Assembly (NCBI RefSeq): GCF_048771995.1
Contig: NC_133043.1
Span: 10,806,501 to 10,870,500 of the forward strand
Source of the DNA: Taeniopygia guttata
Lineage: Eukaryota; Chordata; Aves; Passeriformes; Estrildidae
Direction of reading: 5' to 3'
Length of the DNA stretch: 64,000 bases
Below, piece by piece: positions 24,371 to 37,500 of this stretch (positions within the stretch are counted from its first letter, which is position 1; each line of letters opens with the position of its first letter). The translations under genes and the position numbers were made by a program. The notes under the pieces are model-generated. The model searched no databases. It was not told the DNA's origin and was given only the letters and a program-made list of their open reading frames with translations.

Positions 24371-27300
24371 TCTTATAGAAGACACTGTGGTAATGCACGG
24401 GCAGCCTTTCAGTGTGTGTGTGTGTGCCTGGCTTTCTGGTGGCCAGGCACAAAGTGGGATTGAAATGCTGCCACTCAGTCGTGGCTGCTGTGCCAGCAAG
24501 GCACGATTTTGGGCTCAGCCCTCGCAGCAGAGGCAGAAATATTTGCCAGGGAGGTGTGTAAGGGTAGCCAAGGACAAGCATTAGGAGACTAAGAATGCTG
24601 GGGGGAATATCCAGAGTTTAATAATAGAAACAGATATTGATACAGGAGTTTGTTATGAGGCATGGGATGGGAATACAGAGAGAGAGAATCTCCTCAGATG
24701 CTCTGGGTTTGAGTGGCAGTGCAATAAAGCAGCAAACTCTGCTGTTAGTGCAGCTCACTGGTTTCTAAGCTGCTTCTGGGTGAATGTTGACAGCATTGCA
24801 AACCAGCAGGTCCTAATATCTGACTCCCCATATAGCCTGAACCTCACAGACAAGAATAGGGGATCAGAGAGGGCCAGAGGCAGCCAATCCCACAGGAAGA
24901 AATTTTTTCTCCATAATGCTGAGTGATCTGATAAAGGGCTTATCTCAGAAAATGAGTTTATTTTACCTGCACACGCTTTCAAGAGGGGCTGTCTGGCAGG
25001 CCATGAGCATCATCCAGGGATCTCTCCATAATTCTATATGAGCTTTAATACTTTGTACAGAAAGTTAACCATGCTATATCAACACTGAGGTGTAGATATA
25101 CACACCTGAGTATCTACACAGGGAAGAGTAAAGATACACAGGGTAATTTTAAATAGCTGGTGGGGACAGAGATCAGTCCAGTTACACTCAGCATAGGATC
25201 ATCTGCCCTACGAGCACTGCTCTGCCTTTTTCCTGCTGGACTCCTGCTGCTCTGTGAGCTCAGTGATTTCCAAAGGGGGGTCCTGTCTCTGCTTTACATC
25301 TCAGTGCAACACCCAGACATGCACCAAGTCTTGATTTAAGGACTGTAAGCAACAGGAATCTTGTTCAATCCTAGATTAGATACCACAGTGATGAACTGCC
25401 CTCACTGTTAAATTTGTACATGTTATTCCTTGGTATAGACACCATCCCTAATGTTGACATTCTGATCTTAAAGGGAAAGGGTTTCTAAAGACCCTGGCTG
25501 GTGCTCTTAAACCTCTCGGCTGCCCTGACAAGGACTGATGATTTTTTCTGATAATAGCACCACTCCAAGGTCTAGGCAAGAACAGCTTTTTTTCTCCTTA
25601 CTTTGTTGCATGCTTCTATTCATCGTTTCCTTATAATTGAAAAAACAAGCCATATACAATTATGTTCCTCTAGTGATTTATTTTATTTTCATGGTGTCTG
25701 GAGACATGATGTACTCCCATCCTCTCAGAGTGGTTATTAGCATCTGGCCTGGCTATTTCTTATGGAAAACTATAAAAATGTTTGGTGAGCAAAAAAGAGA
25801 TGCTAAATGCTTTGGTGGTCTGATCAGGGAGGGTATTTAGGAAAACTGCATATTTGGTTTTGAATTAAATGAAGGCTGTAGCTTTTTCTGGTGGCGGAGA
25901 CACACAGACTGCAGCAGAGTTTTCTATTTTTCTTTTCAATCATTCTTTTTTCTTATAATGTCTGAATGTTTTGCATGAAACTCCTCACTGGAATGTTTTC
26001 AGTGTTGAACCACTTGTGGTGTTTTGGTGAAGGGTAAATAAGCATCCTGACAAGGCAATCATTGGAGCAGCCAAGGGCAGCTGAAATTTCATAAGAGTTG
26101 GAGGGTGAATAATTTCCAGTATCACAGAAGATCAGGAGACATGGATAGTGGGTCTGAGTCAAAGGACTGGAAATCAACCTCAGCAGGCTCTGGATCAGGC
26201 AAGTAAGAGAAGAACTGGCCAGCTGGGAGAGGACAGCTTTCCAGAGGACATTGTAGTGCTTCACAAGTAATTTTTTGGGTAAAAAAACTGCTGTAATCAA
26301 ACCCTATTAGTGCCAGAAATGTCCTTTTTTTCCCAGTGTAATAATAAACATTGAGATTATAGGGAATTAGAGGTACCACTTCAGTGAAAATTGCTTCATT
26401 AATTAAGTTTTAACAAGAAAACCACATTTTTCTCATTTTTTCAGTGGTTTTGGTCTATTTTTGAAAGAAAATTTTTGAAAGAAAAACAGCTCAGAATTTT
26501 CATGAATGTATTGGAATTAGTAAATGTGAAAAACAAACCCAAGAAGTTACCACTGAAATTATACTAATGTAAGAAAATTGGAGCCTAAAGTATTCAGTTA
26601 CTGAATATCAAATTAACACTTACAAAATTAAACCCAGGAATTATAACAGATTATTAGAAAAGCTAAATAATTTCATCAAACATGCAGAAAAACTATACAA
26701 ATTCTAATAAAATATTTAAGCAAATGGCAAACAAAAATTCTTATTGTAAACATTCTGGGACATTATTACTTTCATGGTTGTGTATGGAGAGGAGCTGTAT
26801 AAATAGCCATAAATCACTTGTGGAGCAGACATGGAATTACTATCACCAGCACTGGAATTGGTGTTGTTATTGCAGTGACCTAAAATAATATGATGCTGCT
26901 CTTTGGACAGCCTGGAAGAGACATTGGATTTCAACATATCCTGATTTATTCTGCTTCTATAATTTCTGCAAAGATATTGGCTGAAGAGCTCAGTTCTTCC
27001 CTTGGGCCTTGAACTGCAGGCTTTCAGCTGATTCAGGGTGGCACTGGCCCACAATTTTGTGGCTCTTTCCATAGCTCTGTGCAGGGAATCGCTAAGGGAA
27101 GATGAAATTCCATGTTGGAGGCTCAGACCCTCCTGTTGTAATTCAGAGAGAAGATACCTTAGAAAGAGTACAAAACTTGCAACACACAGTCAATATCTTG
27201 CGCATATTCTGTATCAGACAATATTTTGTCCATGTTCTGTATTTGTCCATGTTTGGTATCAATGTTCCACATCAAGCCCTCTCCACTGCAGTCCCCATTT

Positions 27301-28056
27301 TCTATCTGCAACTAATGTATATGCATACACATGCATGTTTTGATTTGCCACTTCATTTAACTCCTCTGTGCTAAGAGAAACACTAATATTTATTTCAGAG
27401 CACTGTAAAGCTTTTTTTTCCTACAGTGTCTGCTCTCTGATTCCGGGAGAACACTGTCATGTGAAAGAACCTATTCAAAATCCATTGCATTCCCGTCCTT
27501 TTAATTTATGCAGTCAGATTTATACTCTGACTTCACATATCAGTTCTTGTCTGCTCTTGAGTTCATTTGCTTTCACAGCAGACAGAGCTGCTAAAGTAGC
27601 TGCACACATACCAGCCTCCTTACACTGGAATGATATTGTCCCTAGGTGGGTTTCCCTATAATTGCCACAGATCGTCCCAGAAATTCTGGCAGAGCACATC
27701 ACAAGTTCAGCAAATGTGAGAGGATTGGATGATAAAAGCCTGTTTGTGCTGCTCTTAACTCAGTAGGAGTAAAAGCTGATTCTTCACGTGCCCAAAATGA
27801 AATTAAGGGGGCTACTCAAAGAGGTCGTGGTTGCACAGTCACTTTAATCTGGCATAAATCTGGCTGCTGCTGAAAGGGGCCGTTCCACCCCTCTCCCCCT
27901 TCCTCTGCACCCAGTCACTTCTTTCACCCACTCCTGTCTGGCACCAGTGTCTGCCTGGCTGTGCAATGTGTTGAACCACTGGATCCAACTGCGTATCAAC
28001 TCAATTACTTGAATACTTTTATTAAAAAATCCGTTTCTTGGAGTAGTAAAGGTACA

Positions 28057-28580
28057 CAAATGTGCTGGGGTATGCAGGGTGGGGTGTCTGGGGGAACAGG
28101 GAATGGAAGAAAGCTTCTCCAGTAAATGCCTCAGGTTTAGCTTTTATATTTTTCACATTCTGTTCTGCTTTGGTGTGTAAGTCTAGGCTTCATATAAGGG
28201 GACAGTGAGCTCTCTTCACAGAGTAGGTAGACAAAACAATTCCTTCCCTAGCTGGGGATCCAAGGACAAATGGTCCAAATCTCAGGCCCAAGAGCATAAA
28301 CAATGTGGACTGAAGAGAGAAAAACAAGAAGGATGGGACTTCATGGGCTGGAGCTGTAACTGGACAATTAGCTACAATATGCAAATAGAGCAGAACTTAT
28401 AAAAGTGTGAGATCCTACAACAAATCATCCATTTTTGTGACCATTTTGGTTCATGTTGGGTGTAGCCCTGGCTGGGCTCTTGTGCTGTCCAAGGTGGATC
28501 TGTTGAGGCCTTCTAATAAATACCTACTTTATTCTTTAGTTTTGTCTAGTCTGTGTTCTTGGTCTTCACAAGGCATCACA
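28057..28580 (+). mobile_element. LTR of an ERVL-like endogenous retrovirus, apparently solo
   Basis: The right end reads AGGCATCACA. Inside it are a TATA box (28398-28404) and a poly(A) signal AATAAATACCTACTTTATTC (28515 on), in the order expected of an LTR read on the plus strand. The 3' part resembles bird ERVL-type LTRs I recall. No primer-binding site or internal region is recognisable to its right, so it looks like a solo LTR fossil of moderate age. The left boundary is approximate. Confidence 0.55.
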
Positions 28581-31500
28581 GTAGCAGCCCAAAAGGCCAT
28601 TGAATGATGGCCTGATCAGACCAGCAGCAGCCAACCCACAAAAATGAAACTACCCAGGCAAGGCTGTGAACTTCTTAGACTTCTTGGCAACTCCTCTTCT
28701 CTTTTCTCATAAGCACCTTCCCATTTCTCAGTAGCTACTGGGCACTGAGGTTTGCAAGCACTTTTTGTCCAAGGAATCTCTTTAGCAGTAAACACAGTTA
28801 TCTATGTTTCCTTCTTTTTTCCATTTGTAATGTCTACTATCCCCCACCAGCACTACTCCCAGAATGTCAAATTAATTCAAATTTCTTGTTGCTCTCTTTT
28901 TTTATTTTCCTTTTACCACAATGTGCATGCCATCCTAAACTTTTCCAGAGACCAGTCAACCAAAGAAAAACAAGGTATTTTTCCAAATTATCCAAACAAT
29001 GAGCATTTCATTTCTGAGACACATCCCAAAGCCCATTTCCCAGTTCAGTGAAACACTGTCCTAGCTCTGTTGGGCTCAGGGGCAGCACACAGTTGAGTTG
29101 TCCCAAGGGCAAAGCAGTGCTTTGGTTGTGGCTCCTGGGTTTCCTCCTTTCCAAAAGCAGCAATCCGTGTTGGCACTGGCTGCATTCCCCTCCTGGCTGC
29201 CTCGCTGTGCAAGGGGAGCCAAACCCAAATTCCTCAGCTCCCCTTCCCAGCCCACCCCGTCCCCACCCGTCTGTGTGGGAACAGGGAGGCCACTGCTGGG
29301 ACCTGCCACACCAGCAGCCAAGGTAAGAAAAGAAAGGAGAAACTCCCACTGCCAGACTCTGCCACAAGAGAGAAATTCCTTTATTCACTGCTGAGGCTGG
29401 GCAGGTTCAAACCCACAGCAATGGGAATTTTTGTAGCATTTGTGGCTTTTTCTTCACTGTGATGGAAAAAGCCCCTGCATGTGACACGTTTGCACAAGAC
29501 TTGACACCAGAATGTGCTGGAAGAGGGAAGCATAAACCTAGTAACAGAACAAGAAAAAAATGTAGGATCATCCAGGAAAGAGAGAAATCTTCCAGATCAG
29601 TGTTTTGCATTTGTCCATCCTCATTTCAGTTTTATCACAAAACTGGAGGTAATTAGTGCTGGTTGCACCTTCTGAATCCAGTTGTCTGGTGCAAAAACAC
29701 CCTAAACTCTTTAAGCTTCATCCCATGCCACTGTTTCAATTGTACTGGGGAGAGTCTAGGACTTGTATCCCCCAAAATCTGCCCATTCCAAAGAATAGCA
29801 GGATTTGGGTGTGAATTGTTGCACTGGTGTGTCTCAGTTTTTCCCCTGCTCCAGAGGAGGGTTCTATGTGGTGATGTCCATGGAGTCAGAGATCTGTCCA
29901 GCTTACAATAAATGAGGGTCTGGCCATTAAAATCCCTTGTTGGATGAAAAAAAAATCTATGCTGAAGCAAGCTTTTATTTTTAGTCCAAAGTCATCTTGC
30001 CATGAGGATTTCTGCCATTCTGCTACTGGTTTGAAATATTTGGAGTGTGAGGATAAAACTGAAAATGACAGTAAGGCTTAAAGCTTTATGTAACTATCCT
30101 CTGAGATGAATTATACACTATTTAACAAGAGGTTCTATGAAACAAATTGGAGTTTTCTGCATAGAATTGTCTTTGTGGTTTTAGTCAAAACACAAGGAAA
30201 ACGTTCTTAGCTTCTTTTTTATTTTACAAATTTTTAGAAGAAATGTTCTCTTTCTTGCCTTTTATTTTTTTCCTTTTCTTTATGGTAGCTTGCTTGAAAT
30301 GATTTCTTATTTTTTTAATTGCTCTGGTCTGCTGTTTTTCTTCCCTGCTCTTAGAGCTAATTTCTCTTTCTTTGTCTCAAAAACTGATTGCATTTGTATC
30401 ATCTCCAGACAGGTCACAGGAGGTACATTGAATGCACACTGGATATGTTGCACATCTGGTTTATATCCTCCTCCCCTGAGCCACTTCCCATCCCACAATG
30501 CAGTATTTCTGTATCATTGCCATCTATCAAAGCACAAAGGACTCACAGACAGTGCAGCTAAGTGGACACAGTACATAAAACACAACTAAAATCTCAATTA
30601 GTTTAAAATAGCCACTTCTCTTCTAAGCACAGTTCCCAGTTAGTGCAGTAGAGCAGTACCAAACTGAGGAACTGCAACACAATGTAAAGTTTTCCAGAAG
30701 GCAAAAAAGGCCAACAAAATCAGTGTTCTAGGTTTTCTTTGCAATAGCCTTCTGGCATTTGTATGTAATCCTGAAAGACTCATTTTAGGGACAGAAAAAA
30801 AAAAGTTTCTATTTAGACAGAACTTGCATTGGTCTCTCATTTTTTGTGACATGGACTAAAGCAGGGGTTGCTACACTGTCTGTTATTTGTAGGTCATTTC
30901 TTGAACCTGTGACTTCAGCAGAGGGGCAATTGTCCTGTAGGTGACAGAGGCAGTGGAGGTGCCTTCAGATCAGCATCCACTGCCCCTTCTCTGTCAGTTC
31001 ATCTGCTCTTCTCCTGGGAGATGGGAGAATCTTTCCTGGTCAGCACAGGACAATAGCTCTGGGTCGGTGTGAAAGGACTGAGCCAACAATCATCCCTGAG
31101 GCACCACCACTACAGTCCAAGACATCCTCACAGCAAGGGAGCAAGAAGCACTTTATGCTGCCTTGGGCTCCTCTGGGTCTGGCAGAGTCTCACTGTGGAA
31201 AGTGTTGGTCCCACAGGCAGGTTTGGTTTGGCTGGCAGCAGCAGCAGCAGCTTTCTAGGGGTTCATCTGAAAGTTTGAGCAGATCTGCTCAGACCTGCTC
31301 AGTGTTTCAGACTTCTGCAGCAGCACAAGCCAGGCAGGGCTGCAGCCATGGCTGGATGAGATGAGCTGACACATTTCTGGGGCAGGCAGGCAGTGCTGGG
31401 GGACTGACAGACCGACTGACAGACTGACTGACAGCCTGAGGGATGCGCTGCCTGGCTGACAGCCCAGCAGACAGGGATGCTGGGCAAACCCCCCCAGAGC

Positions 31501-34500
31501 AAGCAGCTTCCTGAGGAACTGAGTGTGCAGCCCCTTGTGAGTCTGCAACCTCACAAGGCAATCTGGCAGCCCAAAGATCAGCTCTCATAACTGAAATCTC
31601 TGCTTCTATAAACTCTTGGGTTTAGGGAAAAAAAAAAAAAAAAGAAATAAGCCATCTGAGTGTCAGACTTGGGCTCTGGAAAGGGGTGACAGGAATGGGA
31701 GCTCGTCTAGGCACTGCAGGGATGGCACATGCTGGGAACGGCAGCACCAATTGCCCATTGTCTCCATCCTTCCATCCCTTCATCCCCTCAAACCTACGTG
31801 CACACCTGCACCTCCACACACCCAGTTCTGCTCTGATCTGCCCCTGGATTGAATTAAGCTGAAGGATCAAAGAGCAAAGCTGGGACAGTTTCCACACAGA
31901 GCGGAGACAGGGGCTCCCTGCTCACAGGGACCAGTCCTGTGTTTGTCCCTGCTGGCCTCACCTGATTGAATCAAAACACAGCCCAGGGTCTGCTGGCCCA
32001 GCCCCAGAGCCCTCCCATCACACCCCCCTCCGCTTTCTTCCCACTCAGACTTCTTCCAGCTTTGCCCAAAATGCTCCAAAATGCCAGGAAGTTCAATTCC
32101 TTTTTCTTTTTATCTGGTGTTGGTATTAAAGCTGAAAGGAAAGGCATTTCTGTCTGGTCAGAGAGAGGGAATATCTGTTCCAAGTGCTTTTAAAATAGGC
32201 ACATCAAACTTTATGATATTGCCTCTAAAACAGTGTATTATATTTTCCTTATGTAAAATTTTGAGCAATTTTCCATGCCTACATCCATGCATCCTGTCTT
32301 ATTCCTGTGTTTGAGGAGGCTGGGTCTCCATTAACCAAACAATGCAGTTTCTTAAGATAAACTTGTATTTTTGCAACCATTAAATCTTCAATTTTAGAGT
32401 AAGCTTCTATTGAAAGTGTAGTTCTTAGTAAATAATAATCGACAGTTATAGAATTAAATGCAAACTCTTAAGCAGAATTAAGATACTTTATTTAAAGATT
32501 TCCTCAGACCATGCAGTCCATTATTCCACCCTAAAAATTTTAGGATGGTCAAAGTGATGTATTTATTGTTCCCAAGTACCCCACCCTAATACCAATCAAT
32601 TTGGGCAGTGGCTGCATTGTCCATGTGATAGAGACCAGGAGATGAGGTTTGTAGGCAATAAACTCTGCTCCTGAGGCAAATGAAGTGAACAATGTCTGGG
32701 TGATAACATTATGCTAAATGCTGATCTCCCTGATTTTCTGTAACCACTCCAGCTCCTTTACACGTCAACCAGCTCTGCCACCACAGGGTGGACACAGCCA
32801 TTGCAGTCCAATTTAGTGAGTTAGTCTAGATAACATCCACAACACTGTGTGGGGAGGTGTTTGCACTCTGTGTGCCATGGGAGTTGAGTTTTGACAGGGA
32901 ACACCAGGCACTTCTGGAACAGAATTCCAAAAATAAAAGGAAGCTACCAAAAAGTGCATAGGCTAATAAAAACCTAGCATCTTTTGTAGTCCTTCTGCAC
33001 TGATAATGCCCTGCATCCATCTCCTGCAGGATAGAGATAGCAGACGAGCACAGCTGAAAACAAGTGAGACGTGTGGGAATAAATTGGGACAACAGTTAAG
33101 GAAAAAGTGACTTACTTTGCTGTCATTTCATATAATTTTTTGACTTGTTTAATTTAAGGAGTTATGTTCTAAAAAAGCACGTTTTGGTGTTTCTGTTGTC
33201 CCTGAGCTTCTCTCTGTGTGCTGGTGATTTACTGTGTGCAGCCCAGAGCTGGAATCCACTTTTCCCTCTGCTCAGGAAAATCCTTCTGGGCACACATGTG
33301 TCCATCAGACCTGCTCATGTGGGAGTGTGGCTTGTGATTCAGCAGCAAAGACATTGATGCACATGGAGCAGAATTTAAAATTTGGGAATAAATTAGCTAG
33401 GTGGCTTGAACATTTGTCATCCCTGGTAACCAGGAAATAGATGGGCAAGGGAACTGATGGAAGTAGCATCCTCCTAGCCCTTGGCAGCCATGAATTTCAG
33501 ACTGTGCAAGATGATTCCTTTCCTAAGCAGAACTGAAGATGTTTCAGCAGTCTCAGGGTGTAAATAATGCTGCAGCCCCTGGTTAGAACAGTCAGTTCAT
33601 CATCCATGTTCCTTGGGATGGATCCCAGCCAGAGTTAGAGCAGTGTCCTCTGTTCAGGGCACTCTGAAATCCACTGTCAGACCAGTTGGTTTGAGGGAAA
33701 TTCCTCTTTGTTTCCTGGGTGGATAAGCTGCCATGAGCTCCTTTGGGATGAGCCAGCCCTAAGTGCTGCTGGAATGATGAACCCAGGGGTTGATCAGGGG
33801 CAGAGCAAATGAGACAACCACAATATTACCCTCAGAGACAGCAGCAGTAGTGGGTAAGAAAGATTTAACCTCCCTAGGCAGTTTGGGCACAGCTGCTGAG
33901 GAGGCTGTGCAGCTGACAAAAGCAGCCTAAACTGCACAGAATTATCCTCAGTTCATCAAAGCTGGTGTGGAGAAGACTTGGGCAGGTCCAATTCCCACAG
34001 AAAGCCTGGGGTGAGAAAAGGAAGACTTGTCTGACTCCAGAGGTCATGGTCTCACACCCATGAGCAATCCTTTCCTGAGTCTGGGCTGGAAAGCTGTAGC
34101 TGGTGCAATCACACAAATGAGTTCTGTAAGCACACACCAATAAATAAATAAACTGGCTTCTTATCAGCTGAAGGGATTTTGGTCTTTGACTCTGTTTTTG
34201 TGATTGTTCACTTGGCTGAAACTCATTGCATTGAAGTGTCTCTTAAGAAAAACTTTTAGCCCCAAAGTCATATTAATATTTAAACTGTTGTTCTCGAGCA
34301 GTGTGACAGCTGTGTAATGTGAAAAATGATATTTTTCTGTCTTTCCCTCAGCAGCTCTAAAGTAGCAAATGGTAAATGGAGAAGAAGGGGATACTTTTTT
34401 TTTCTGCTATCACTCTTATACAAAATGCCAAATACTAACAACTCACCCCCAACCCTCCTCTGGCGCTATAGATTTGATCTTAGCAAAACTTTGTGTATCA

Positions 34501-37500
34501 CTAAAATGCACTCAAATATTGAGGACTTAAAAATAAATTACTCTGGGCAGAAAATGTTCCTGAAAACCTTAATTTCTGGAGTTGGAATGCTGAAATGTAG
34601 TTCAGAGTCACTGCTGAAACCTAAGCTACATTTCTATAATTTAGAGCACTTTAAAATATTCATAAATATATATATGCATGTAAAAATAAATATAGACACA
34701 AATCCACTTCATTTATTTGTTTTGCTTTTGCATATAAATGAGCCTAAAGTCATGGTTTCACAACTGGGAAATGAATAAATGTATTTGCATAGTTGGCAGG
34801 GCTGAATGAAGGCAGAGCTATGACTCTACCATGAGGCTCCTGCTCAGACTTGAACCTGGCCCACCTCAGAATGGCCAGTAAATATCAGAATTAGGAAGAA
34901 CAAGAAAGATGTCACAGGCCTTGGAACTGTTCCCTCCCTAAAGGCATAGATTCTGCTGTACACAGTTTGTATTTCAAGCTTTTCGTTGTACCCAGTGGAG
35001 TAGAACCACATTTTCTAAGTGAAAAATTAAATCCTGGTTCCTTCATGGAACTCTAGGAGATCTTCAGCCTTGATCTATCTCTGTCAGTTGCTTCCAGGAA
35101 GAATTTGCTCTGTGAACATCACATTTGAAAAAAGATGCATTTTATCTCTTTTAAGTCACTGTAGTTTCATTTTTAGCAAGGTGAGGAGTCAACACACCCT
35201 GCTGTGAGTAGGACTCTGACAGGCTGGGATGGTGCATGAATGGTAACTACAGCTGCAGCCTCAGAGCAGATGTTCAGCAGCAGACAACCAAGGAATGAAG
35301 GAGGAAATTTTATACAGGTTGGCCTCAGATGTGCTGTCATTTCCCAGTAAATTAAAGAGTCTTCCACTGGACCTTTAAATTTATTGTCCCAGTATTATTC
35401 TATGATTGCAGAAACAGCCTGACCCTATTTTGCTGGAGTGTTCCATTCCCTACAGGAGAGAGCCCAGTGCTGCTCCTGGAAGGACCATGGCACCAATAAA
35501 TTGAGCACAAACCCCTTTCTGTGGCTTTTCCTGGGGCTGCTACTTAGTGTTCCTCTTTCTTTTTTACTGTTTTTTGGGTTTTTTTCCTAGAACCTTAATC
35601 AAAGTATTTTCCAGGGGAAAAAAAAAAAGTGCTCTGCTAATTACTTGTGTGCTTATAAACCATATTTTGGTAATAGAAGCACAGGAGTTTATTACTGATG
35701 CTGGAACAAATCCTATACAGCTCATGAGAAGTAGATAGAAGTACATCCTGCACTGATGGAATATTGAGCTCTGCTGATATCTGGGCAGGAGAAGTGCTGG
35801 GAATCAAATATTCCAGTCCGTTTTGAGGATTGGTCTCAGTTTTATGGACACTACAGGCACATATTCAGAGTCACACCAAAGGTTCTTAGCAAATCTCTAA
35901 GCCAGGTACATTGTGAACATCTGAGGCATTTTCCTGAATTAATTTCTTGAAATCATTCAACAGTTGCTGTTATTCTGACAAATACAAAATACAAAATGAA
36001 GCAATGTTCTGCCTGACTTTGGTCTAAGATCCCCTGTATTTAAGGTTGGCACACTCAATTTAATAAATATATGTGCATGATGCTTGTGTTATATAGAAAG
36101 ATGCCCAAATGGATCTTTAGAGCAAAATCTCCCCAAATGTGGAAAAAAGAAATGCACTTTTTTTGAAATGATCATTTTTTACTGAAGTAAAAAAAAAATT
36201 AAGATGATCTTGAGATTTGGAATAGCATCAGTGCTCCAAACATTTGGGTTCATGTTGAGCTGACACTGGGTTGGCCCTGCTGCTTTGACAGAATAAGGAG
36301 AATTTTATTAACTCGGAGTTCATTGAACATTTTCTGCTTTTTACTGTTTTTCATTTTAGTGAACATCTCTACCCCCAGACCTGAAGAAGGATTAAAATGC
36401 CAGATAGGAGACAGATCACTCAGCATTTCTAATCACACATCAGAAATCTCAAGATACATAGTTCTCACAAGATTTTCTTCTCTTTGTAGGCCATAAAAGG
36501 CTCAGATAACCTTCTAAAATCCACTCTGATCTCTTTAGTCATTAAAAAACAAGTTCTCACTGAGAATCTAAAGTAGGCTCCTACTGCAGTGATCACATTC
36601 AATCTATCCAATTTCACTCCACTGCTTCAGAAATTATTTATGCATTCATTCACTGGGAGTAACACAAGTCTTCATTCAAAACAATATCCTGACAATTGAA
36701 ACAGGGCTGGAACTATTGAAAAAAGGGGGGGAAAAGCCCTGGAGTACTGCAAGGGAACATTTCCATACATATTATATCATAATTTCAGATGGTTATAGGC
36801 ATTTTCTTTGTAACTCTTTTTCATATTAATGTCTCAGTAATGCTCCAGAGCAGCTATCCTGTCATTGGGAGGGGAAGAATGTGCTCACCTGCTCAGCCTC
36901 CCTGAGAAGCAAAGACTGAACCATCTAAACTGAAAACTGGTAAATTTAGTTTTGCATTTTCCATTACCTTCCTCACTGTGAAAGTGAATTTCAAATAAAG
37001 CAAGTGACTGACTTGCTTTCAGGGAGCTTTCTGGAAATTCCAGTCTTGGTAAATAAGAACTTTTGGTTCATGTTTTCCTATAAGGTAAGTCTGGTAGAAA
37101 GAACCAATTAGTTGAGCTGCCAAAGTGCTTAGTGGCAGTAGTGTAACTACTTCATGTCCTATTTATCTGTCTGTGATAAAATCTTTTGGCCTTACTGAAG
37201 AAGTTGATGCTTTCAAAAATCCCAGCCTTTGCCTTTTTTCAATGAATTCTTGTGTCTTTACAATTAGAGCAGATGTTATGTATCTGCTCTTTATAGAGAG
37301 ACACTACATTCCTGGCCCTGGGCACAGTCTGCCTTTTCAGTCCACTTTGTGCAGCACCTAACACAGCTCCCTGTGCTGCTAAAGGTCATACATTTAGGAA
37401 GATAAATGCCATGGAGTGATGCCTTGGAGTGATGCTTTTACCAATTGATCAGTCTGCAGCTTAATTTGGGGAAACTCAACATGGATCAAATGATCTACTC

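Larger units (their letters stand above)
16861..28056. other. non-coding intergenic DNA
   Basis: Eleven kilobases with only the small repeats listed separately. The longest open frame (minus strand, 22935-23729) is interrupted by an isoleucine run translated from the ATT microsatellite and shows no domain, so it is not treated as a gene. Confidence 0.6.

Noticed and set aside
28581-28640. Possible primer-binding site or internal retroviral region after the LTR
   Set aside because: No recognisable tRNA-complementary word or coding remnant follows the LTR end, so the LTR is treated as solo.
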